Origin: Phycisphaerales bacterium
GTDB lineage: Bacteria; Planctomycetota; Phycisphaerae; Phycisphaerales; UBA1924
DNA: 64,000 bases
Direction of reading: 5' to 3'
Assembly (NCBI GenBank): GCA_027019265.1
Contig: JALUWX010000031.1
Coordinates: 1 to 64,000, forward strand
Shown: positions 48,387 to 56,733 of the stretch, piece by piece
Numbering within the stretch: position 1 is the first letter of the stretch
How the letters are laid out: every line of letters starts with the position of its first letter
The notes under the pieces: model-generated
Told to the model about the DNA's origin: nothing
Databases searched by the model: none
The model's input: the letters and a program-made list of their open reading frames with translations, nothing else
Program-made: the position numbers and the translations under genes

Positions 48387-51005
48387 TTACGGGCAGCCCA
48401 TGCTGAACGCGTTGAGGAACGCGCTCACGTCGAAGAAGTCGTACGACCCGTCACCCGAGAAGTCCGCCGAGGGATCCTCGTTCGACAGCGCCGTCAGGAA
48501 CGCGCTGAGGTCGAAGAAGTCGAGCGCGCCGTCACCCGTGAAGTCCGCCGGGCAATCCGCGGGCTCGTCCACGAACTCGGTGGAGAGCTCGACATCGTCC
48601 ACGTACCAGTGGTCGTTGCTTTCGTTCCCGAGAGAGGTGAAGCGGAGGCGCAGGAACTCGTGGAACCCGAAGACCGGGAGCTCCATCTGGTGGAACTCGA
48701 ACCCGTTCTGGTCCACCCCGTCGGACTCGATCGTGGTGATCTCGACCCAGTTGAGGAACAGGTCCTGGTACTCGAGGACGAGCCCCTCACCCGCTTCCGT
48801 GCCCACGTGCTGGGTGGAGAAGCGGAGATAGATCGGGGGGACGCCCGTCGAGTTGTCGATGTCTTGGGTCTCCATGGAATCCGAGCTATCAAGACGCGCG
48901 CTCATCGTGCCCGTCGCGCTCGCTTCGTCCGTCACCACACCCGTGAAGGTAGACCAGTCGAGGAAGAGCGAAACACCGTCCTCGAAATCGTCGTTCCAAG
49001 GAATCGAGTTTCCGTCGAAGTAGGCGACCTCGACATCGTCGATGTACCAGTCGTCCGAGGCGCTGTCCCCGTTCGTCGTGAAACGCAGACGGAACTCGTC
49101 GGAGATCCCGAACACGGGGAACTCGAGACGGTGCATGGTGAACTCGTCCTGGTCCACGCCGTCGGAGGGGATCGTCGTCAGCGCCTGCCAGGATGATGTG
49201 ATCCCGCTCCAGAACTCGACGGTCAGGTCCTCACCCGCGCCCGTGCCCTTGTGCTGGGTCGCGAAACGGATGATCCCCGTGTCGCCCGCGAACCCGGACG
49301 CGCGGATGAAGACCGTGTTGGTCTGCGCCGTCCCCGAGAGGTTCAGCGAGTCATCGCCGCTGGGTTCGTTCGTCGCGGCGGAAGAGACGCTCACGTCACC
49401 CGTGATGTCACGCCATTGGATCAGATCCACATTGCTGAAATCATCGTTGAAGGGCAGGCTCACCACGCTCGGGCCGAAGATCGCGTCGTTGACGGCTTGG
49501 GCGACGTTGATCCGTCCCCACCCGGTCCGGTTGTCCTCGCCGGGGGTCTCCTTGTCATCGCACGCGTTGAGGAGGGTGTACTCGACTTCGTCGGCGCTCA
49601 GCGAGGGATTCGCGCTGTGGACCAGCGCGAGCGCTCCGGCCGTGATCGGCGCGGAGAAGCTCGTCCCCGTGGTGAACCCGTACCCGCCCGTGCGCGTTGT
49701 CGAGTAGATGCTCGCGCCCGGCGCGATGCAGTCGATCCCGATCCCCGTGTGCGACCATGTCGCCCAGTTGTCCGCTTGGGTCGAAGCGCCGACGATCGTG
49801 ACCGTGTCCCAGTCGTTGACCTGGTCGGCGAGCCCGAAGTTCCCGGCGGAGAACGTCAGCAGGTGACCCTCGTTGCGGATGTGGCCACCCGTGCCCAGGG
49901 TCGCGGGATCTTCCGCGCCGCCGTAGGAGCAGTTCGCGACGTACGCGCCGTTGTCAGAACCCCAGCGAGCGCCCTCAAGGATGTTCGAGAGCGAGGCCGT
50001 CCCGTCCGAGTTGTTCGACACCTTGCACGGGATGATCCCGTAGTTCCAACCGATCCCCGAGACACCCGTCCCGTTGTTCCCCGGCGCGGAGGAGCACCCG
50101 GCGACGAGGGTCCCGTGCCCGTTGAGGTTGTCGTCCACGAACCCGCCGTCCACCTGATCGAGGTTGGTGACGGCGTTGTACCCCGGGAGGAGCGCCGACT
50201 GGAGGTCCGGGTGGTTCTGGTCCACACCCGTGTCGCACACCGCGATGATCTCTCCGCCGCCCGTTGTCGTGTCCCACGCGAGGTAGGTCGCGATCCGGTT
50301 GTCCGTGTGGTACCACTGGTTGTTGATCAACGGGTCGTTCGGGACGGTGTTCGCGGGGTAGCAGAGCCAGTCGATGGACACGAACTCGTAATCGCCCGTG
50401 CGCATCAGGATCTCGGCCATCGTCTCCGCCGTCACCCCGATCGGGAGCGAGACCGTGTGCATATCGATATCGTCGAATCGTTCAACGAGCGAGGGCGCCA
50501 AGCGATGACGGGCTTCCTCGAGCCGCGCATCGACGCGCTCCTGAACAAGCGCCCAATCCACGCTCGCGCCCTGACCGATCGTGCCGTCCACAGCGACCGT
50601 GCGCTGGACCCCCGAGGCCCCACCGATCTGCTGGCGCTCCGTGTAGAGATCACGGATCACTTCCTGGAGCATGTCTTCCCGGCTCTTGACCTGAACGTTG
50701 AGTTGATCCTGGCGTTCTTTGAGCCCGATCGTCTCCGTGAACACCACGCTCGGGACGATCGCGCCGTCCATGAGATCCGCGTCGCGTCCGTACCACCCGA
50801 AGGCGCTGGAGACGCTCGCGCGTTGGGCCGCGCTCAAGACCACGGGGGAAGCATCACCCGAGATCCGGGTTCCGTCGGCCGGTTTGATCGAAGCGGGGTT
50901 CGTGAATGTTCCAGCGCCCATCGCTGAGCCGCTGATCGTCGCGAGCATGGTCGCGACCCCGATCCGGGTGAGAAGACGAGTCGAAGTGCGGGTGGTGTTC
51001 ATCAT
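48387..51005 (-). CDS. Secreted subtilisin-like (S8) protease with dockerin-like module, paralogue B
   Basis: 872 residues with a signal peptide (about 1-31) and a prosequence with a coiled-coil-like stretch near 95-130. The triad is Asp258 (VCDTGVDQNHPDL), His297 (NGHGTLVAG) and Ser449 (GTSFSAP), with Asn389 in SAGN. Two similar jelly-roll domains of about 130 residues follow, sharing IRFATQH/LRFSTQH, SDGVDQ and DDWYIDDVEV/DHWYVDDVEL, clearly an internal duplication. The tail loops DFTGDGALDFFD and DFSGDGSYDFFD end MGCP. ATG 51005 or 51002 may be used. Confidence 0.9.
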   Translation of the reverse strand: MMNTTRTSTRLLTRIGVATMLATISGSAMGAGTFTNPASIKPADGTRISGDASPVVLSAAQRASVSSAFGWYGRDADLMDGAIVPSVVFTETIGLKERQDQLNVQVKSREDMLQEVIRDLYTERQQIGGASGVQRTVAVDGTIGQGASVDWALVQERVDARLEEARHRLAPSLVERFDDIDMHTVSLPIGVTAETMAEILMRTGDYEFVSIDWLCYPANTVPNDPLINNQWYHTDNRIATYLAWDTTTGGGEIIAVCDTGVDQNHPDLQSALLPGYNAVTNLDQVDGGFVDDNLNGHGTLVAGCSSAPGNNGTGVSGIGWNYGIIPCKVSNNSDGTASLSNILEGARWGSDNGAYVANCSYGGAEDPATLGTGGHIRNEGHLLTFSAGNFGLADQVNDWDTVTIVGASTQADNWATWSHTGIGIDCIAPGASIYSTTRTGGYGFTTGTSFSAPITAGALALVHSANPSLSADEVEYTLLNACDDKETPGEDNRTGWGRINVAQAVNDAIFGPSVVSLPFNDDFSNVDLIQWRDITGDVSVSSAATNEPSGDDSLNLSGTAQTNTVFIRASGFAGDTGIIRFATQHKGTGAGEDLTVEFWSGITSSWQALTTIPSDGVDQDEFTMHRLEFPVFGISDEFRLRFTTNGDSASDDWYIDDVEVAYFDGNSIPWNDDFEDGVSLFLDWSTFTGVVTDEASATGTMSARLDSSDSMETQDIDNSTGVPPIYLRFSTQHVGTEAGEGLVLEYQDLFLNWVEITTIESDGVDQNGFEFHQMELPVFGFHEFLRLRFTSLGNESNDHWYVDDVELSTEFVDEPADCPADFTGDGALDFFDLSAFLTALSNEDPSADFSGDGSYDFFDVSAFLNAFSMGCP

Positions 51006-51380
51006 CGGTTCCTTGCGGTTCGGATCGCGTTCTCCGCTTCACATCGCGGGGAGCACGGGTCGGGAAATCAGGGGCGCAGCGACACAAACAAAGATCGTAC
51101 AGTCCGGGAGGACAATCCAATCCAAATTGCGCGCAGAGCCCAAAGGGTTCAAGCGACAACGCCCGGAAACGGGCACTTTCGCGATGATTCCAGCCCGGCA
51201 ATGCTCGGAATCGGACGATGGCGTAGACACCACCGAAAGAAACCCGATCAAGCACCGTTCCTGTGCCGATGAAATCATCGCTCCGAGCGCGGCGAACACA
51301 CGCGCCACTCCACTATTCGCACGGAAAACCCCCCGTGTTGCACCAACATCCGCCCGGATCCCTGATTTCACGCACCGGTA
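51006..51380. other. 375-base intergenic region upstream of protease paralogue B
   Basis: No convincing gene. On the minus strand a hairpin GCCCG-TTTC-CGGGC (51161-51174) is followed by GTTGTCGC. Further downstream a weak promoter (TTGGAT about 15 bases before TACGAT) could serve the protease gene. Nothing else stands out. Confidence 0.3.
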
Positions 51381-52358
51381 TCAACCTTGAGCAGCCGATT
51401 TGATCGCATCGTGTTCGGGTTCTTTGCCCTCGAGCACGCGCATCACGTCCCGGACGACCCAACTCATCCTCGCTTTGGCGTTCGTGGTCCCGGCCGCGAT
51501 GTGCGCCGTCATCGTCACGTTCTGGAGTCCCCACAGCGCGGAATCCGGGTCGATGGGCTCGGGATCGTGCACATCCAGAATGAGTGTCGCCTCGGGGTGG
51601 TCCCGCGCGAAGTCCGCGGCCGCTCCGGGGTCCACAACAAACCCACGCGCCGTGTTCACGAGGATCACATCCCCGCGCATCATCGAGAACGCGCGTGCGT
51701 CGATGAGCCGATGATTCCGATCGTGCGCATCGACATGGAGACTCACACACGACGATCGTTCGAGCAGTTCGTCCATCCCCACGACATCATCCCGGGTGAG
51801 CTGCGCGAAACCGAGTTCCTCGTCGGTAAGTTCCCGGACATCGCACACAAGCACGCGCATCGAGAGCGCTTTCGCCGCGCGAGCCAAGCACGATCCGATC
51901 CCTCCGTACCCGATGATCCCGAGTATTTCAGTCTCTGATGAGCGCTCCGTCACCGAGCGCTTCCGGTACTCGTGCCAATCGTTGCCCACGATCGGGGCGT
52001 CGAGTTTCGCGATGGGGCGCAGGGTCCGGAGGAGCATCGCGATGACGTACTCGACGACGGCGTCCCGATTGGCATCAGGGGTGTGGACCACGCGCACCCC
52101 CCGCGCGGCGCACGCGTCCAGGTCGATGTTGTCGAGCCCCACCCCCGCGCGTCCCACGACCTTCAGGCTCGGGGCGCGATCCAGGAGCGCCCCGTCCACG
52201 ATCGTGTAGGTCCGGACCACGAGCGCCTCGGCGCGTTCCAGCGCTTCACCGAAACCCGGATCGTCGGATGACACCCGGATCATCTCGGATCGTTTCCCGA
52301 TCCAAGTTTCGGGCTCCTTCGCAAGCGATTCCGTGATGACCACAACCGGGGGTTTCAT
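51381..52358 (-). CDS. D-isomer-specific 2-hydroxyacid dehydrogenase (phosphoglycerate dehydrogenase-like)
   Basis: 325 residues; ATG 52358 follows caggag at 8-base spacing. The NAD-binding loop is GIIGYGGIGSCLA and the substrate/catalytic blocks are GRAGVGLDNID, VNTARGFVVDPGAA (Arg), DVHDPEPID (Glu) and MTAHIAAGT (His). No C-terminal ACT or ASB domain is present, so it is a short form. It could be SerA, glyoxylate/hydroxypyruvate reductase or a related enzyme; the sequence does not decide. It is divergent from the HU gene. Confidence 0.85.
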   Translation of the reverse strand: MKPPVVVITESLAKEPETWIGKRSEMIRVSSDDPGFGEALERAEALVVRTYTIVDGALLDRAPSLKVVGRAGVGLDNIDLDACAARGVRVVHTPDANRDAVVEYVIAMLLRTLRPIAKLDAPIVGNDWHEYRKRSVTERSSETEILGIIGYGGIGSCLARAAKALSMRVLVCDVRELTDEELGFAQLTRDDVVGMDELLERSSCVSLHVDAHDRNHRLIDARAFSMMRGDVILVNTARGFVVDPGAAADFARDHPEATLILDVHDPEPIDPDSALWGLQNVTMTAHIAAGTTNAKARMSWVVRDVMRVLEGKEPEHDAIKSAAQG

Positions 52359-52465
52359 GCCGCAAACTCCTGAGACGTCCGGGCTTAGGGTGGCCACCTC
52401 TTGGCGGTCCCGTGAATGTGCCGGGCCCATTCGAAGATCCCGAATCCCCGATCATACGGGGCAAT

Positions 52466-52489
52466 TGCACCATCGAATATTTATGTTCT
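52466..52489. other. Weak dif-like sequence
   Basis: TTGCACCATC-GAATAT-TTATGTTCT has the spacing of a Xer recombination site. The TTATGTT arm matches the E. coli XerD half (7 of 11 positions), the other half only poorly (4 of 11). It is AT-rich in a GC-rich setting and could instead be part of the HU promoter. Confidence 0.15.
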
Positions 52490-52581
52490 CGGTCCTTTCG
52501 ATCCGAAACAGAGACTCAACGAGCAAGCCCGGATCAGGGACGATCAGGGCACAACGCACACCCCCTCTCGGGAGATTCACG

Positions 52582-52881
52582 ATGAACAAGTCAGGGCTCG
52601 TAGACGCCGTCGCGTCCCAGCTCGAGATCAGCAAAGCCGACGCCGGCAAAGCGATCGAAGCCGTGATCGAGTCGATCGCGAACGGACTCAAGGAAGAAGA
52701 GAAAGTCGCGATCTCCGGCTTCGGCACCTTCACCCGCAAAAAACGCAACGCGCGTGTCGGCATGAACCCCGCGACCAAGGAACCCATCCAGATCGCGGAG
52801 TCCACCACCTGCTCCTTCAAGCCCTCCCAGCAGCTCAAGGAAGAACTCCACAAGCAGCTCGGCGAGATGCTCAACGCTTAA
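52582..52881 (+). CDS. HU/IHF-family DNA-binding protein
   Basis: 99 residues, the family's normal size; gggag precedes ATG 52582. It starts MNKSGLVDAVASQLEISKAD. KVAISGFGTFTRKKRNARVG and NPATKEPIQIAESTTCSFKP are the beta-arm and the proline-tipped region that bends DNA. The C-terminal helix has KEELHKQL. HU compacts the nucleoid and assists replication and recombination. The gene is single and closed by a strong terminator. Confidence 0.93.
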   Translation: MNKSGLVDAVASQLEISKADAGKAIEAVIESIANGLKEEEKVAISGFGTFTRKKRNARVGMNPATKEPIQIAESTTCSFKPSQQLKEELHKQLGEMLNA

Positions 52882-52941
52882 CGAGCAGCAACGACTCACA
52901 AGCCCGTGTGCGCCCCGCGCGCCGGGCAATCAGGTCTCCTC

Positions 52942-52975
52942 CGACAGACCCCGCACGACCCAGCGGGGTCTGTCG
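52942..52975. terminator. Terminator shared by HU and convergent trpE
   Basis: A 13-bp stem, CGACAGACCCCGC with GCGGGGTCTGTCG, has an 8-base loop and is followed by TGTCTTTT. Confidence 0.85.
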
Positions 52976-53010
52976 TGTCTTTTGGGATCCCCCAACCCCC
53001 GTGGTTCCCC

Positions 53011-54621
53011 TTACGAACCGAACGCGCGCTGCGCCAGATCGATCGCTCTCGACAACGCGGCGGCCTTGTTGACCGTCTCTTTGTACTCGAGCTCCGGGAC
53101 CGAATCCGCGACGATCCCCCCGGCCGCCTGGATGTGGTACACCCACGACCCGTCGAACCGATCCGGGTCGTAGAGCCCGATCGGGACCACGATCGTCCGG
53201 AGCGCCAGCGCGATGTCCATCTCCCCGTCGAGCGAGATCCACCCGAGCCCACCCCCGTAGGGTCCCCGGCGCACCTTCTCGAGTTCGTCGATGATCTGCA
53301 TCGCGCGGACCTTCGGCGCGCCCGAGATCGTCCCCACAGGAAGGGCCGCGCGCAGCGCGTCGTAGCAGTCGAGCCCGTCCCGGATGACCCCCGTGACCGT
53401 CGATGAGATGTGCATGACATGGGAGTACCGCTCGATCTCCATGATCGATTCGAGCTCGATCGACCCGGGATCCGCGACACGACCCACGTCGTTCCGTCCC
53501 AGGTCCACGAGCATCGAATGCTCGCTCCGTTCCTTCGGATCCGCGAGCAGTTCCTGCTCGAGCGCGAGGTCCTCTTCGCTCGTCCGACCCCGACGGCGCG
53601 TCCCCGCGAGCGGGCGGTTCGTCACCACGAACCGATCGTCCTCCCGGCGCCGGACCCGGCACAGGATCTCCGGGCTCGACGCAACGAGGATGCACCCGCG
53701 CGTCTGCATGTACACCATGTACGGCGATGGATTCACCGCGCGCAGCGCCCGGTACACATCGAACGGGTCCGCCCCCGAGGTCCGCTCGAAGCGCTGACCC
53801 AGCACGACCTGGAAGATATCACCCGCGCGGATGTATTCTCGCGCTTTCTCGATCATCGCCGCGTGTTCTTCGCGGGACGTGTTGCTGGGCATGGGCTCGG
53901 GCTTGCCCTCCTCGCGCTCGACCCGACCCAGGGGGAGCGGCTTGGAGTGGAGCTGGATCATGTAGGACAACGAATCCAGCGCCTCCAGCGCGTCCTCGTA
54001 CTTCCCGCTCGGATCGTCGTTCCGATCGACGAACACCAAACGCACGAGGTACACGACCTTGTCCGCATGGTCGAACACCACGAGCGTGTCGTAGAGCCCG
54101 AACGACAGGTCCGGGAGCTCCCGATCGTCCTCCGGCGCGTTGTCCGTCGCGAGTTTCGTGGGCTCCGCGTAGCGCACCGAGTCGTACGACGAATACCCGA
54201 ACCACCCACCCAGCACACACTCGGGGAGGCGCTTGAGCTCGACCGCATCGTCGGGGACGACGAGGGACCACGGGTTCGCGATCTCGCGCAGACGCGCGAG
54301 CGGGTCCGTGCAGGTTTCTTCCGAGATCGTCCCGTGGACATGGTCATCGATCGTGAGGGCGTCCCCCTTCGCGATGAGTTCCAGCACTGGTTTCGCGCCC
54401 AGGATCGAGTACCGGCCCTGACGATCCCCCCCCTCGACGGATTCGAGCAGGAAGGACGGCGCTGTCCGTTCATCCGCGCTGACCAATCGCCGATACGCAA
54501 GGACCGGGGTGAGCTGGTCGGCCAGCACCCGGATGGAGACGGGGACGACGACACGAGAAGACCCGCCCGATCGGGCGCGTCCCACAAGGTCCACGAACTC
54601 GTCTCTCGTTGAAGAAGCCAA
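53011..54621 (-). CDS. trpE: Anthranilate synthase component I
   Basis: 536 residues from the TTG at 54621. This start is chosen because TACACT lies 6 bases upstream and because an ATG at 54672 would leave only 2 bases to the divergent gene. SIRVLADQLTPVLAYRRL and LLESVEGGDRQGRYSILG belong to the tryptophan-sensing N-domain. The chorismate-binding domain has RPLAGTRRRG, DLGRNDVGRV, GTISGAPKVRAMQ and YGGGLGW. It makes anthranilate with a glutaminase subunit, which is not in the window. PabB is less likely given the N-domain. Confidence 0.9.
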   Translation of the reverse strand: MASSTRDEFVDLVGRARSGGSSRVVVPVSIRVLADQLTPVLAYRRLVSADERTAPSFLLESVEGGDRQGRYSILGAKPVLELIAKGDALTIDDHVHGTISEETCTDPLARLREIANPWSLVVPDDAVELKRLPECVLGGWFGYSSYDSVRYAEPTKLATDNAPEDDRELPDLSFGLYDTLVVFDHADKVVYLVRLVFVDRNDDPSGKYEDALEALDSLSYMIQLHSKPLPLGRVEREEGKPEPMPSNTSREEHAAMIEKAREYIRAGDIFQVVLGQRFERTSGADPFDVYRALRAVNPSPYMVYMQTRGCILVASSPEILCRVRRREDDRFVVTNRPLAGTRRRGRTSEEDLALEQELLADPKERSEHSMLVDLGRNDVGRVADPGSIELESIMEIERYSHVMHISSTVTGVIRDGLDCYDALRAALPVGTISGAPKVRAMQIIDELEKVRRGPYGGGLGWISLDGEMDIALALRTIVVPIGLYDPDRFDGSWVYHIQAAGGIVADSVPELEYKETVNKAAALSRAIDLAQRAFGS

Positions 54622-54627
54622 GCGTTC

Positions 54628-54633
54628 AGTGTA
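54628..54633 (-). promoter_or_regulatory. -10-like box 6 nt before the trpE start
   Basis: TACACT on the minus strand, 6 bases from TTG 54621. No good -35 was seen. Confidence 0.35.
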
Positions 54634-54662
54634 TCGGCCGAACCCGCCCCTTGCGCCAGCAG

Positions 54663-54668
54663 TACCAT
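54663..54668 (+). promoter_or_regulatory. -10-like box 6 nt before the start at 54675
   Basis: TACCAT, then 6 bases, then ATG. A weak GAACCC lies about 17 bases upstream. Divergent from the trpE box. Confidence 0.35.
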
Positions 54669-54674
54669 CCATCA

Positions 54675-56702
54675 ATGCCCCATCGCCCCACACACACGAT
54701 TCGCTCCGCGCTCCTCATCGCTTCGCTGACGCTCGGCGCTGGCGCTCAGGACTCACCGACCCCCGACGAGCCCAACCAGGGCACACCACAGACCCGGGTG
54801 GTGAGCATCACCGATGCGCTCAGAGCGACGCGCGAGAGCGCCGAGCCCATCCGACGCGCCGGGCTCTCCAGCGCCCTCATCGAGCGCACCACGCGCGTCG
54901 TCCCCGTGGTCGCGATCGTGGATTCCCCCAGCGCCTACCTCGATGCGATCGGCGCCTGGGAAGCGCCGATCCGGTTCCCCGTCCTCTACGACGACGGATC
55001 CGCGAGATCGCGCGAGGACATCGCGCGATTCATCCGCGCGTTCAAACCCGAGCGGGTCATCCGCGCGACGGGCCCGACCGGATCGTCGTGGTCGAAGGAT
55101 CCGGATGAACGACGGGAAGCGATCGAATCCGCGATGACCCGATCCCTGAGCGATCGCGCCACCTCGTGGTCGGACGAACTGGACACGATGAAGGACTCCG
55201 GGCTGATCGCGCCTGGGGTTGTTGCGATCGATCCGTCGGACCCCCTCTGGGCCGGGGGGCTCGCGCTCGCCGCCGCGCGTTACCAGCGTTTGGTCTTCGT
55301 CGATGCGCCCGGGAAGCCCAACTCGGACCTCGATCCCAAAGCCGCCGACTCCCTCGCGCGCACCATCGAACGCGCCCTCAAAGACGCGGATCTCTCCTAC
55401 ACCGAGATCGGCGACGACATCGATGCCGTCACCCTCGCTGTCCAGATGAGCGTGCGCATCAAAACCGGCCCGGACACCCACGACATCGTCGCGACGACGG
55501 ACCGGATCGGACGCGCCGACACCAACGGGTCCGGACCACGATGGGGCTACGCAACCCAGCTCTTCGGGAACACATCATTGGGTGTCTACCAAGCCATGTG
55601 CGCGATCTTTCTCCCTATCGACAGCGCGTGGATCTGGGACGGGTACCAGAACACGGGAGACTGGGCGAAGTACGACGGGACCCTCGCTTCGCAATACCTC
55701 AACAGCGCCGGGTTCCCGACGGATCTCCACGACGAACCCAGGAACACGAGCGCGAACTTCAAGCTCAACAGCGCCGTCCCCCTGAACTCCTCCCTCCTCC
55801 TCATGAACTCGAAGGGATCGAAGGCCTACTACGACCTCCCCGGGATCCACGAAGGCGCGGGATCCCCCGGGGACCTCCCCATCCTCAACATCCCGGCCGC
55901 CCTCCACATGGTCCACTCCTTTTCCCTCGCGCAGCCCGTCTCACCCAGAACAGTGGGGGGGCGCTGGCTCGAGCGCGGGGTTTATCTCTACGCGGGATCG
56001 ACCGACGAGCCCTACCTCAACGGGTTCGTCCCGACCCCCGATGTCACACGACGACTCCTCGGACAGCTCACCTTCGCGAGCGCTGTGCGATACGACGGCG
56101 CCAACCCTGTCTGGAAAATCGTCGTCCTCGGGGACGCGCTCAAAACCTTCGGCCCCGTCCCCGAGCCCGACCCCGAGTTCCTCGACATCCTCTCCGTCGC
56201 CGGCGACAACCTCGACGATCGCGCCAAGTCGCGTCTCACATCCGAGGACTTCGAGGGCGCCGTCCTCGATCTCATCACGCTGGGACGAGACGACGATGTC
56301 GCGCGTCTCTCCCGCGCGCTCCTCAAGGATCGACCCGAGTCCATCACGGACCCGCTCGCGCTTGGCGCGATCAACGCCGCGCTCCGGGCCGGCGATCACG
56401 AACTGGTCCTCGACCTGTTCGAGACCCTCGATCCGGATTCACGGAAGGATCGGATCGCGCTCGATTCGCTCTGGCTCGCCGCGCGATCCCGGATCGCGCG
56501 TCTGAACGATCAGCGTGCCCTCACCCTCCTCCGGACCCACCTGAGACAGTCCCAGGAAGTCCAGGACGCCGAGGAACTCGCGATGATCCTGAAACGGGAC
56601 TCCCTCCCGAGCGCGGTTTCCTTCCTCGAGTCGATCCGCTCCGATCTGAGCGCGTCCCAGCAGCGCCAGCTCGATCGCGCCATCACGCGCGTCCGGCGAT
56701 GA
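54675..56702 (+). CDS. Secreted protein of unknown function
   Basis: 675 residues with a signal peptide ending G-A-Q. No catalytic motif is clear. The central part (about 270-490) contains GYATQLFGNTSLGVYQAMCAI and later RGVYLYAGSTDEPYLNGFVP followed by KIVVLGDALKTFGP. The last pattern, a Gly-rich turn ending 'GDAL-x-x-F-G-P', recalls the TIGR03790/gingipain-like proteins of planctomycetes, but I would not assign it. The C-terminal 170 residues are helical repeats, TPR-like. It lies 31 bases before pdxJ and may be cotranscribed. It has no dockerin-like tail. Confidence 0.65.
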   Translation: MPHRPTHTIRSALLIASLTLGAGAQDSPTPDEPNQGTPQTRVVSITDALRATRESAEPIRRAGLSSALIERTTRVVPVVAIVDSPSAYLDAIGAWEAPIRFPVLYDDGSARSREDIARFIRAFKPERVIRATGPTGSSWSKDPDERREAIESAMTRSLSDRATSWSDELDTMKDSGLIAPGVVAIDPSDPLWAGGLALAAARYQRLVFVDAPGKPNSDLDPKAADSLARTIERALKDADLSYTEIGDDIDAVTLAVQMSVRIKTGPDTHDIVATTDRIGRADTNGSGPRWGYATQLFGNTSLGVYQAMCAIFLPIDSAWIWDGYQNTGDWAKYDGTLASQYLNSAGFPTDLHDEPRNTSANFKLNSAVPLNSSLLLMNSKGSKAYYDLPGIHEGAGSPGDLPILNIPAALHMVHSFSLAQPVSPRTVGGRWLERGVYLYAGSTDEPYLNGFVPTPDVTRRLLGQLTFASAVRYDGANPVWKIVVLGDALKTFGPVPEPDPEFLDILSVAGDNLDDRAKSRLTSEDFEGAVLDLITLGRDDDVARLSRALLKDRPESITDPLALGAINAALRAGDHELVLDLFETLDPDSRKDRIALDSLWLAARSRIARLNDQRALTLLRTHLRQSQEVQDAEELAMILKRDSLPSAVSFLESIRSDLSASQQRQLDRAITRVRR

Positions 56703-56722
56703 ACCCGCGGCCGGAACACGGA

Positions 56723-56728
56723 TACGAT
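56723..56728 (+). promoter_or_regulatory. -10-like box before pdxJ
   Basis: TACGAT, 5 bases, ATG. A poor TGAACC lies 17 bases upstream. Confidence 0.3.
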
Positions 56729-56733
56729 CGCGC

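Larger units (their letters stand above)
28254..51005. other. Cluster of eleven genes with a shared C-terminal dockerin-like module
   Basis: The genes at 28254, 29666, 31719, 32787, 34892, 36466, 39598, 40654, 42674, 45875 and 48387 all encode signal-peptide proteins ending in this module. It begins with Cys, usually C-x-x-D, has two 12-residue calcium-type loops ending D-F-F-D (Y-F-D once) and ends with a Cys one to three residues from the C-terminus. Only the ArsR-like gene at 30935 interrupts the series. No cohesin-like domain is encoded in the window. The module probably anchors or assembles the proteins outside the cell. Confidence 0.85.

Noticed and set aside
28254-51005. Cellulosome gene cluster
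   Set aside because: The tails are dockerin-like, but no cohesin, carbohydrate-binding module or polysaccharide hydrolase is encoded among these genes.
54622-54672. trpE starting at ATG 54672
   Set aside because: It would put two divergent start codons 2 bases apart with no promoter space. The TTG at 54621 has a -10-like box at the same spacing as neighbouring genes.
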